A DNA stretch of 64,000 nt, taken from assembly GCA_021234155.1 (NCBI GenBank), contig JAJEKV010000084.1, positions 558,001 through 622,000 on the forward strand, read 5' to 3'. The notes beneath the pieces were generated by a model. The model was not told the origin of the DNA. It made no database searches and saw only the letters and a list, made by a program, of their open reading frames with translations. Made by a program: the position numbers and the translations under genes. The first letter of the stretch is position 1. Each line of letters begins with the position of its first letter. Positions 10,583 through 19,767 of the stretch are shown piece by piece. The stretch is from Isoetes taiwanensis. Taxonomy: Eukaryota; Streptophyta; Lycopodiopsida; Isoetales; Isoetaceae.

Positions 10583-10775
10583 GACTAGGGGAAAACCCTA
10601 ATTTTTGGATGACTTGAAAAACTCTTGGGTTTGGCCAATTCTAGCCTATATTGAGGTACAAATGGGAATTGGAAGGCTAATTTGAGGGTTTGAGCATGAC
10701 TGGGACTATCTAATGAACCTATTGCAACAAACTGGAGGTCAATTGGACATGGCATGGTAAAGAAAATGCTAGGAG

Positions 10776-10842
10776 GTCTTGCACGTTGCGCCCAGGTCAA
10801 GACCTAGAGTCTTGGTTTTGCTCCTGGCGCGACGTGTGAGAC
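10776..10842. repeat. 67-bp hairpin, copy 3 (upstream of ORF B)
   Basis: Foldback with outer arms GTCTTGCACGT and ACGTGTGAGAC, then GCGCC pairs, and an inner stem CAAGAC/GTCTTG. Differences from the other copies in the 5' arm keep G-U pairs in a plus-strand RNA. Confidence 0.8.
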
Positions 10843-10975
10843 ATCTGCCCTATCTTGGTCAAAACTTGTCCAATTTGGGTGATTTAAGGGTCAAATCATG
10901 CTAGACTCATCGAGTTAGGCAAGATTGACTCCTTACTTGGTCGATTTGGAGGTGTTTTAGTCTAGTTTGGATATG

Positions 10976-11042
10976 GTCTCACACGTTGCGCCCAGGTCAA
11001 GACCTAGAGTCTTGGTTTTGCTCCTGGCGCGACGTGTGAGAC
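10976..11042. repeat. 67-bp hairpin, copy 4 (upstream of ORF B)
   Basis: The best-paired copy: GTCTCACACGT pairs perfectly with ACGTGTGAGAC, then comes a T-G pair, GCGCC/GGCGC, a bulged C and AGG/CCT. Inside is CAAGAC-CTAGA-GTCTTG. It starts exactly 200 bp from copy 3. Confidence 0.85.
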
Positions 11043-11185
11043 ATCCTCACTTCTTGCCCTTAAAATGTCCAAACTAACTAAAAAAAAAGCCAAATGTTGC
11101 TAATTCGACCTAATTAACATGAATAGTCCACTTATAACTTTCAACAAAACACTTTGTATTAAACAAAATTTTTGATTTACAAAAA

Positions 11186-12493
11186 TTAATAGGGCTCTCC
11201 CTTAATTACACTGGCCAAGTGCATATCCTTCCTCATTAAGGTTACTCGCTTGGCATGCACGGTGCAGGCTGTGGAATCTTCGAAGTGCTGCACCAGCTTT
11301 TGTTCGGTTGCTTCCTGTAGTGCCAACAGCATCTCGTCCGTCACCCTCATGCCGGTGTTGTATTCCTGTATGACTTCTCTGACTAACCGGGCGAAGGGTG
11401 CTCGGGGGACTAGGAAGCCGAAGCTACGCTGGAAGTGCCTGATCTCTCGTAGCGCTCGTCTCTCGCTCTCCTTTCTGCTGGCTCTCTTTTTCGCTGGCTT
11501 CTTGGGAGGCTTGGGCTTTTCTGGCGGCGGCCTTAAGGTCTGCTTCTTCGATGGACGTCCACCTTCGACGATTCTGACCATGTTCTCTTGGTAGTAGGAG
11601 TTGTAAGCCTCCCACTTCCTCATGTACGCGTTGTGCTCCCTCAGCTTCCGCTCGTAGACCTTGACATGGTCTATCACGTACGACTCCCGGGCAGGTCGCG
11701 GGGCTTTCTTCCTGTCCCACGTCGGGTATGGTGGGGGTGCCTGCACTTGACCTGGCTGCTCTTGGTCCGGTGCTCCCTACTCGTCACCTTGGGGTTTAGA
11801 AGAACTCCCACCTGCAGCATTGGGGTTGAAGTCTTCATCTTCAGAGTCGCTTGAGGGCGGGGGCTGGTCAGCTGGTCGCTCCTCGATAATGAGCTTTGTT
11901 CGTGAAACCTTCTTCATTTTCCTTTGGCCCGCCTCCACGAATTTTCCTTTCTTCCGCTTCAGTTCCTCGGCCTCCTTGGCCTCCTTCTCCTCCCTCTTCC
12001 TCTTATTCTCCGCCTTTTTCTTTGCTCGGCGCCGCTCTTTCGCTTCGTGCATTTGGATCCATGCCTCGAGCTGCTCCTCCTCGGTCTGCTCGGGGGTGGG
12101 CTCCCTCCGCTCTTCTTGCTCCTTTGCCTCCTCCTCTCGAATCCAGGCTTCGAGCTGCTCCTCCTCGGTCTGCTCGGGAGTCGGCTGCCTCTGCTCTTCG
12201 CGAGCCTTGGTTCTCCTCTCTCGCTCTGCTGCCTCCTCCTCGAGCACTTCTGTAACTGCATTTGAGTGCACCTCGTCTTGATCGACCTGCTGGTTTATCT
12301 CCTCGTTCTGTGCTCCCTCCGGCTGGGATCCTTCCCTTTGGTGCTCATCTGAAGCTGTTCCCTCGCTCGATGAAGACTGGTCTTTTTGGTTAAGAAGGCG
12401 CTCCTGAAGCATCCGCTGTATCAGGCTCGGATCTTGGGCACTGGCCGATTCACCAGGTCGGGGAACTCGAGCGGTCTGTTTGGTTCTGGCCAT
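11186..12493 (-). CDS. Histone H3-like fusion: exact H3 tail, long linker, H3 histone fold
   Basis: An uninterrupted frame apart from one TAG (11779-11777), 435 codons in total. Residues 1-9 are MARTKQTAR, identical to the H3 tail around Arg2, Thr3, Lys4 and Arg8. Position 9 is Val instead of Lys9. Residues 10-240 are a linker with two repeats of PTPEQTEEEQLEAWI, a Lys/Arg/Glu-rich helix and an acidic SSDSEDEDF stretch. After the TAG come WDRKKAPRPARE, a coil-like segment and a Lys/Pro-rich stretch. The last 95 residues are a complete H3 fold: RRALREIRHFQRSF (alphaN), PFARLVREVIQEYN (alpha1), a loop 1 of canonical length (not CENH3-like), LLALQEATEQKLVQHFED (alpha2), TVHAKRVTLMRKDMHLA (loop 2, alpha3) and KGEPY at the end (RGERA in H3). 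It is about three times the length of H3. The TAG may be a mutated or miscalled CAG. A nucleosomal or H3K4-reader-binding role is inference. Confidence 0.85.
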
Positions 12494-12596
12494 GTCTTAC
12501 GGTTCGTCGATCCGAGGTCGGGCGCCCAAAAATTGCCTTAGGGAGCTGGAGCAGATTTTCTAAGGAGAAAACGTACAAATGAGGGGGGTCTAGATC

Positions 12597-12604
12597 TATT
12601 TATA
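12597..12604 (-). promoter_or_regulatory. TATA box of the H3-like gene
   Basis: Reverse complement TATAAATA, 104 bp upstream of the MARTKQTAR start codon. The same motif at nearly the same distance precedes ORF B. Confidence 0.6.
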
Positions 12605-12705
12605 TGGGCAATTTTTAGGTTAAAGTTCAAGTTACTCTATTGGATGAGCCAAGACACTTATTAGCCTTCTTACATGGGCTTAATTTAGACTTTTTTAATC
12701 CATTG

Positions 12706-12772
12706 GTCTCGCACGTTGCGCCCAGGGCAAGATCTAGAGTCTTGGTTTTTGCTCTGGCGCGACGTGTGAGAC
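12706..12772. repeat. 67-bp hairpin, copy 1 (upstream of H3-like gene)
   Basis: Outer arms GTCTCGCACGT and ACGTGTGAGAC, with extended inner pairing CAGGGC/GCTCTG that includes one G-U pair. It lies about 100 bp upstream of the TATA box. Confidence 0.8.
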
Positions 12773-12919
12773 ATTGCGGATTTTTATGCTAAATTATATG
12801 ATTTCTAGGCATATTTCTAGGGGTGTAATATACCAATCTAGCTACATCCTACCTTAAAACTCGATCTAGCATGTTACTTTTTTGAAATTCATCAAGTATT
12901 AAGGTGTTTATGGGCCAAT

Positions 12920-12986
12920 GTCTCGCACGTTGCGCCCAGGGCAAAACCTGGAGTTTTGGTTTTGGCTCTGGCGCGACGTGTGAGAC
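12920..12986. repeat. 67-bp hairpin, copy 2 (upstream of H3-like gene)
   Basis: Same structure as copy 1, with loop changes (AAAACCTGGAGTTTTGG) that keep the inner stem AAAAC/GTTTT pairing. It starts 214 bp from copy 1. Confidence 0.8.
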
Positions 12987-13176
12987 ATGCTTACCTTTAG
13001 AAAGATTTGGCTCAAGTTTTAGTCTTTTTATGTTCCAATTCACTTCACTGTTACTAGCTTAGCATATACTACAAAAATGAGAAAATTTTTTCCCACTTTT
13101 CGAGGTTTGAGGATCCTATCAAGTTAGTACTACTGGGAGTATGGCCAGTGCTTTGCTCTTGGTCTTCAAGAACATT

Positions 13177-13188
13177 GCTCTGATACCA
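13177..13188 (-). other. Primer binding site for initiator tRNA-Met
   Basis: The minus strand reads TGGTATCAGAGC, the classic plant LTR-retrotransposon primer binding site complementary to the 3' end of tRNA-iMet. It is one nucleotide inside the LTR end at 13190. Confidence 0.85.
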
Positions 13189-13189
13189 C

Positions 13190-14721
13190 TGTGACGTCCC
13201 CTACTCATATACGGTGCACTCACCGTATACGAACAAGAGTTCATCCCCCATACCAGCTTCTGCTGATACAGGGCCCTCCACGTATCACTGTAACCTTGAT
13301 GAGTTCCAGTGGGAAGAGTGGAGGGGTCATTTTACCCCATCTCCCTCAAGGCCTACCTAGCTGCGGAAGCGTAAACATACATGTCAGTATACAACAACAA
13401 CATCACATGACCATCTCGAAGGATGGCTCACCACATATCTGCATAAACAAGATCAGCACATCACATGTGGGAGTCCTACCCAAGGCTCAGACTCAAGGGA
13501 AAGGACTGACGGCTTGGGTCTCCAGAGTTCATTGCAGACAGAATTCATGGCAATGGATTTGGCTGGCATGAGAACATGGCTTAGGATAGTCCACTCCATC
13601 CGCCCCTCCTGTGCACACTTCGCAAAGTAGGTTGAAAAGTGTTGGGACCTGACTGTAGCCCGCCGGATGCATAGCCAAAAGGGCTATTCCTGGGTTGCAT
13701 CTCCCCAGTTCTGATGGGGCCGGTAGGGATCACTCCCTCCAGAGATCTACATGCTGACTCAAGGTGACTAGAGGGCCACTGCCCTTATTCGACTTGAACC
13801 CACTGGAGAGTGGCGCATCACTCCACGGGTGTCGAGCCCATGCCTTGCTTACACTCAGTGGCAAGCCATTAGACCTAGTCCACAGTGATCCCCGGTAGGC
13901 CTTACACACCAAAGGGGTCGTTCAAGAGTCAGAACACGAACCTCGTTATAAGCCAGTCTGGCCCCTTCACCCACAACCAGGCGTGGCCGAATCTACAGTG
14001 TGCTAAAGAGGCTAGCTAGGAGCATCACTACTAGGCCTTAGGGTCTCTACCCCCCTTCCCAATACAATGAGTTCACAGAGATACATATCCATATACATCA
14101 CAGAAGAACTAAAGAACTAGATCTAATCTATATCATAGAGTTAGGTTCTTTAGTTAGAGCTTGGTATCTAGGGATCTAGATGGCTGCTATGGGCAATTAA
14201 TAGGCTAAACCTACTGATTCAATGACTGAAAGACGGTTTAGGCTATTAAATTGACTAAATACCTGATCCTTGGCTCGCTCCTCCTGCCCTGAACTCGACC
14301 ATCCTGCTGAACTGCTAGAAGATGGAGCTAGAAGGGGAAACTAACGAGCTAATTCGCTCAGACAGAGTCTGGGAGGCGGTTTTGACTCCTGGAGCAAGCA
14401 AAACAGAGCCCTAAAATGGCATGAACGATAATAGCAAGTTAGGGTTTCTCTTACCTAAATAGACAAGGGTTTAGGGCTAGGGTTTCCAATTACCCCTGTG
14501 GGATAATTGGTGTGGCCCACTTGCCTTTATGAGGTGGCATAAGGGTCCACAGGGAAGATGTGCACCTAGATAAATGTGCACATTGGTAAATGCACACACC
14601 TTGCAAGTTGCCCCCTTAGGGGCTACCCGCTTGGCTACACGTCGGCGTACACGTCAGTCGGGGTGGCATGTACGCGTGACGAGGCAGTACCTGGGACCGT
14701 ATACTGTGTTGGAACGTCACA
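13190..14721 (-). mobile_element. LTR of an LTR retrotransposon (5' LTR, minus orientation)
   Basis: The 1532-bp segment is bounded by perfect 8-bp inverted termini TGTGACGT and ACGTCACA, the TG...CA ends of an LTR. The PBS lies immediately inside on the 12-kb side, so the element body runs toward lower coordinates, across the H3-like gene. No second LTR was found between 8.9 and 13 kb, and no gag or pol motif is seen there. The element is therefore truncated or was a non-autonomous (LARD-like) element. Confidence 0.75.
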
Positions 14722-17267
14722 GTAATTTTCTTGTTTCCGCGTAGGTTCATGACATTCTCCAAACACAAATCAACGTGTCTTTTCCAATCCAGATACCCAT
14801 GGTCATATCATTGCAAATGATTGACAGTGGATGTGGTTGTATGGGGCATGGTTTTTAGTCATAGGAAATTCATATTTTGCATATGATAGACCTGGTTTTG
14901 AATGAACAGGATATTGGGTATGCACAGCCAAGGGTGCTCCACATATAAAATTTTCAACTTGGCAATCATGTCTGCAGAAACATGATGTCTTGGTGCTGCA
15001 CAGACATGTGATGACAGTTTGGACATTTCATAAGGCATGTCTTAGAATGTTTTCATTTGCAAATCTCTATATTGAGGGATAAGTTCATAACTTTGCAGAT
15101 GGTGGGAGCTGCTATTTGATTAGCTTTCATTCTTCACGATGGTGCACATTTCATCTTTGATTAATAGCAAATGCAAGTCATAATAAGTCTCTATAGCCCA
15201 TTTCTTATAGGTTTTAGCAACTATTGAGGGAGGAATTTGCTTAGAAATCGTATGCACTATCCTTTTATTGCTTGAAACTCAAGGGTGAAAAAAAGGAAGT
15301 ACATCTCCCCTGGCCCCTCAACAAACTGCTTTCAATGCTTTTTATTACTTCTAGCATTTATTTATAACACGTAGTCAATTCAATGTTCATTTTCCGCATC
15401 CAGAGTTGGTTAGAGAAGATGGTATAAGTGATCGTAAAATTAGAGTCATTGTCTTTACTCGATCCAATACGAAGCTTTAACTATCGTTAAATAACTACTA
15501 TGGATGTGGATGGACTTGAATTATCAGATGCCACCTCAATGTGTAGGTTCACTAACAAATCTGAGCATATAATAAAAAGAGCAATGTTTAGGATCTGTTA
15601 ATAATAATTAATTTGCATTATTCCAATGATGGGTATGCAATGCCTTAAATGGAGGCACATGGCAATAGCTACATATGTTTGATAAGGGCCGACATGCGAT
15701 GATGTCAAAGTAGTTAGTGTGCTTCAGTGTTTATTTTACTTCGCTTTACTCTAGGACTTTTATCTACTTCTCTTCTTTTTAGATTCATAATATTTATTGT
15801 GTCCAGATTATTGAAATGACTAACTCTGGAGAGCTTTGGCGAGCTTTGGCAGGTGTTTATCTCATAAAATGGATGCTTAATGGTATCTTTAGAATCTCAG
15901 TTTGCATGGAAAATGCAACATAATTTTTCTAGCAAGGCAGCAGGTTAATAATAGGGGCACATTCAGTTTATTCTCATGCTTACCTTTATATGTAGATCTC
16001 ACAAGAGATCACTTTCATTCTCCACCTATAAGCAAATGTTTGGATCATATTTTAGTGTGCTATTTTATCAAACGAGCATTTCCTAAGTGATGCACTATTT
16101 AGTGTGAGAGGCACTTGAATATGTTGATACTTATGTTGAGTTTCACAGTCTACTCCTGCGAAATTCTGTTGTTGGCAAACTTGGAAATGAAACTCGGATT
16201 CTGCCCACAATCATGGCATATGCATGCCGAAATCTGAAAGGGGGAAATCGAGATTGAATTGGAAATGAAAAAATTGAAATTGAAATTAGAGCAAAAAAAA
16301 AAAAAAAAAGGCCTCGATTTTTGGAAAATCAATTTTTTTTTCTGGGAGCCAAAGAACTTCAAAACCTTAGGAAAATCGAATAGAAAAAAATCCAAAAATA
16401 TTTTCCTCCATATCAAAAAATTCCAAATTAACAAGATAGATAGGCATGCCAAAAATTCTTTATGGATCTATTACAAGATAGATGTGACAAAAAGAGAGGG
16501 ACAATGGAAAGCTGAACATTGGGACCAATGGTCTGATTTTAATAATGCTATTATCCTCTACTAGTTAATAGTCATTGTAGCAGTTCTTTAGAAATTTGTA
16601 CATTTGGATAATGGTCAAGGACCAAAGGCACATGAGAATTGGAGACATTCTTGCGATTGAGAGCAAGAAAAGTTTGGCATAAAGGGGGACTCATTCTAAA
16701 ATGCTACAACTCTATGGTGGCGATTGTATCAGTTGGAGAATAATGGATTTGGATTATGATATGCACCAAAGGTAACACAAAAGAATTGGAATCAATCTTG
16801 CAACTGAACAGATGTGGTTGTGGATAATGGTGATAGACTAAAGATAAGGTGGAAGAACTAGAAGTGATATCATAATCGATTAAAACCTTTCACTGTTTCT
16901 ACGTCTTTGCAAGTTTCGTAACATAAACAGGGCATCCATACATATAGCAAACGTTAAACTGCCTTCCAATGGTCGTAGATTAAATGAATTAGTCTAAACA
17001 TATTCAATTCAATCCTTTCTTCCAACTTCATCGATATGCACTCACACTAATTTAGATCACTTCTACTATCTCATTTAATAAAAGCCGTTGCCAAGAGCAT
17101 CAATGAGCAACCATGATATCGTGAAGATAATTTTACTTTCAAAAATGATTGTTAACCATAAAATCATCTCCCTAAAGGTTACCACATAAACAGAGACCAC
17201 ACAACAATGAAATAACCACCCCTTCAAATTTTTACTAAAGCCCGGCGACGCCGGACACCATAACTAG
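14722..17267. other. No gene recognised
   Basis: AT-rich DNA with short unrelated open frames only. A 17-A run lies near 16293. Residues encoded at 16259-16564 are low-complexity Lys/Phe translation of A- and T-rich sequence and are not supported as a protein. Confidence 0.5.
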
Positions 17268-17270
17268 TAT

Positions 17271-18406
17271 TTCTTAGTCAATTATGTGACATAGCAGGAA
17301 TGACAGTCAACCAGCAGAAAACCAAGTTGTTGCCGATCCTGTCTGCGCAGCATGATATCCCGGACTTCTATTACAGAGGGCAAATGATGGAAGTTGTAAC
17401 GACCTTTAAGTATATGGATATCGATTTCTCTGCTAACATGCTATGGGATGACTGTGTAGAAAGAAGGGTCAGCGCGGGATGGAAAGCCCAGTATGCAATG
17501 CAGAATAGCTGTTACAGAATAGATCTCTGCGATTGGGCACGTAAAGCACACCTGTTTCGAGCACTCGTTGAACCAGTATTGTTGTATGGGGTAGAGGTCT
17601 GGGGGCCAGCGACTAGCAAGGGCACTTGGGATGAGCTAGAGAGGGTACAGAAGGCTTCCCTGACATACACCCTAGGCGTCAAGGACACGGTGCCTTATCT
17701 GATTTTGCTGTATGAGACTGGCTTTTGGCCCCTGCAACATTCTGCTATGCGCAGGCACCTTGCGTATTTCCATAAGGTTGACAGCATGGATGCACGTCGT
17801 CTTCTTCCCCGGGCTCTGTTATTGGCACAAGGGCCACAACGTCTGAAGAGAGTGTGGCAGGAGCATTGTAGGGGATGGTTCGCAAGATGGTCCATAGACT
17901 ATCAACAGATTATGGATATGTCGAAAATCGCGGAACAGGAGCTGCATTTGAATGAGCGCTTTGCTACCTCTCTGTGGGATACGCCCACTCTTGCAAAGCC
18001 CAAAACAGAGCACTACCACACGTAGGTTAATCCGTCGCTTGAGCATGGCCCCCACCAGTATTTGAAGGCACACATCTCTACCAAGAAACGGAGAGCTATA
18101 GCTGCAATAAGGACAGGGTCCCACCATCTCAGAATTGAGACAGGTCGCTGGAGTACGGGTGGAGGGCAGGGAATCCCCCGGCATGAGAGATTATGCCAGT
18201 GCTGTCACATGCAGATAGTAGAAGATGAACACCATGCTCTACAGGAGTGTCCGGCATATGCACGCATCCGAGCAGCTCATGCCAATCTCAGATGCTCTGA
18301 GATAGCAATTCATCAACTGCTGGCTTCGCCAATGGTTGCACGTCTCGCGTCCTACGTTCTGCAAGTCTCCACCGTCAAAGAGTCCCTCACAGCACAGGGA
18401 ATTTGA
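17271..18406 (+). pseudogene. LINE ORF2 C-terminal half (RT thumb to zinc knuckle)
   Basis: Starts inside the reverse transcriptase, just after the catalytic centre, with AGMTVNQQKTKLL (the NxxKT motif). It continues through CDWARKAHLFRALVEPVLLYG and EVWGP to a C-terminal Cys/His motif CQCCHMQIVEDEHHALQEC. The YADD core and the endonuclease are missing, so this is a 5'-truncated copy as is usual for LINEs. A single in-frame TAG at 18023-18025 interrupts it, and the frame is open on both sides. The related LINE at 59-60 kb has the same order with CRICDRGEVEDENHMLNEC. Confidence 0.85.
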
Positions 18407-18686
18407 GCGCCCAGATAGGGACTCTGAATGCCTATTATAAGGGTTTTTCCTCCCACATGGGGGGTTTTTTTGTCCCAGTGGTAGAGACGCATTGTACAGG
18501 GTTTATGTGGTTTTCTTTGGTGTTTGGATACTTTCCAATATATTGTATGTCTATAACCATCTCATAGGCCAGTTGGCCTACGTGGACGTTAAAATATACT
18601 TCCTTCCTTCCTTCCCTATATTCGACCCTTGAGTAAGGGATAGTTGAATTGGGTATCATATGTGCTGTAATGTTCAAAAAAAAAAA
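18407..18686 (+). mobile_element. 3' UTR and tail of the LINE
   Basis: Follows the LINE stop. It contains a hairpin TAGGCC-AGTT-GGCCTA (18565-18580), directly followed by CGTGGACGTTAAAATATAC and a (TTCC)n run from about 18599. A further 70 bp ends in an A12 run. The hairpin plus CGTGGAC-TTAAAA block recurs at other retroposon 3' ends in this window. Confidence 0.7.
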
Positions 18687-18787
18687 AGTATTATTTGATA
18701 AGGTTTTGCTTGAAGTTATTTTTCATTTATTGAAAGCAACATAGGGTGGAAAAAAACCCCACCTCATCATAATCTTGCGTTAAGAGA

Positions 18788-18905
18788 AACATTTGAGCAT
18801 GTGAAGAGGTGTATGCCATAACCCAATGCTATAAAGCAACATGCAACATTTGAGCATGTGAATAAGTGTATGCCATAACCCAATGCTAGAAAGCAAGTAA
18901 CATGC
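18788..18905. repeat. Tandem duplication, period 57 bp
   Basis: The block AACATTTGAGCATGTGAA ... CATAACCCAATGCT occurs twice in direct orientation, starting at 18788 and 18845, with a few differences. Confidence 0.75.
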
Positions 18906-19767
18906 AATCCTTACCTAGTCCAAAATTGTGAACAGACTGCACTCTTTTAAAATTAGATGGAATGAGAAGTTTCATCCAGTTAATTTATGATGTTTGTAGT
19001 TCTATACTTGATCAAGACCTAAACTAACGTCTACAGACATAGATATGCATGTCAGAATTTATGATGTTTAAGCAAGATTTCATTAATTAGAGAAATTTCA
19101 TTTTCTCATTTGACAACGAAATAGGTCGTGATCATCTCAGGCAAACTAAAAAATGGTTGAATGCAACTAGAATGAAGCGTTAATAATTAGTAAATCAGCT
19201 TGAAAAAAATTACGAGCGCCGAAAATCATCTGTACAGCTATAGCCTCTAGGTGTCATAACATTTAACTATGGGGTTCAAAAAGCATCACTAGTGGTCCCA
19301 AAGATCACCATGGCGATCATTTGGACAAGACGGCAAGGCAATATATAAAGAATTTACTGCTTGCAATTATCTAATATTAATCTAAAAAATAAACAAATCT
19401 TGTCGGAATAATCGCGGTTGCGATTTCTTAGACAAATATATTCATGTAAAGTAGGCACACATCATAAAGCATGTATTTTCAAAGATGTATAATTACAAAA
19501 AAGGTAAGTGTAATTATTAAAAATCTTTGCATATAAATTGACATTTTTATTGAGTTTCTTTCAGAGACTCTACATCAATGCCAAGCTCTGCAGCTATTCC
19601 TTTCCTGCGGCAATCATCTGTGATGTGTCCATTTCTGTATATCCTGTAGTATTCGGCATATCCACATCAATTGCGACATCTATTTCTTGCATACGCCCTG
19701 ACATATGAGAACTGTCCAACAATTCATCCGCCAATGCCATAGAGTATTCTGTAGAGCGAACCAACTT
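18906..19767. other. No gene recognised
   Basis: AT-rich, no supportable ORF. It probably contains the 3' flank of the minus-strand gene remnant that ends at 19768. Confidence 0.4.

Noticed and set aside
11186-11746. Centromeric H3 (CENH3)
   Set aside because: Loop 1 has canonical H3 length and the tail is canonical at residues 1-9, while CENH3 has a longer loop 1 and a divergent tail.
11820-12281. Plus-strand Ser/Leu-rich ORFs opposite the H3-like gene
   Set aside because: They are mirror translations of the Glu/Lys-rich minus-strand linker.
11777-12493. H3 tail as a chance match in a low-complexity protein
   Set aside because: Nine identical residues at the very start, plus a clear H3 fold at the end of the same frame, make chance unlikely.
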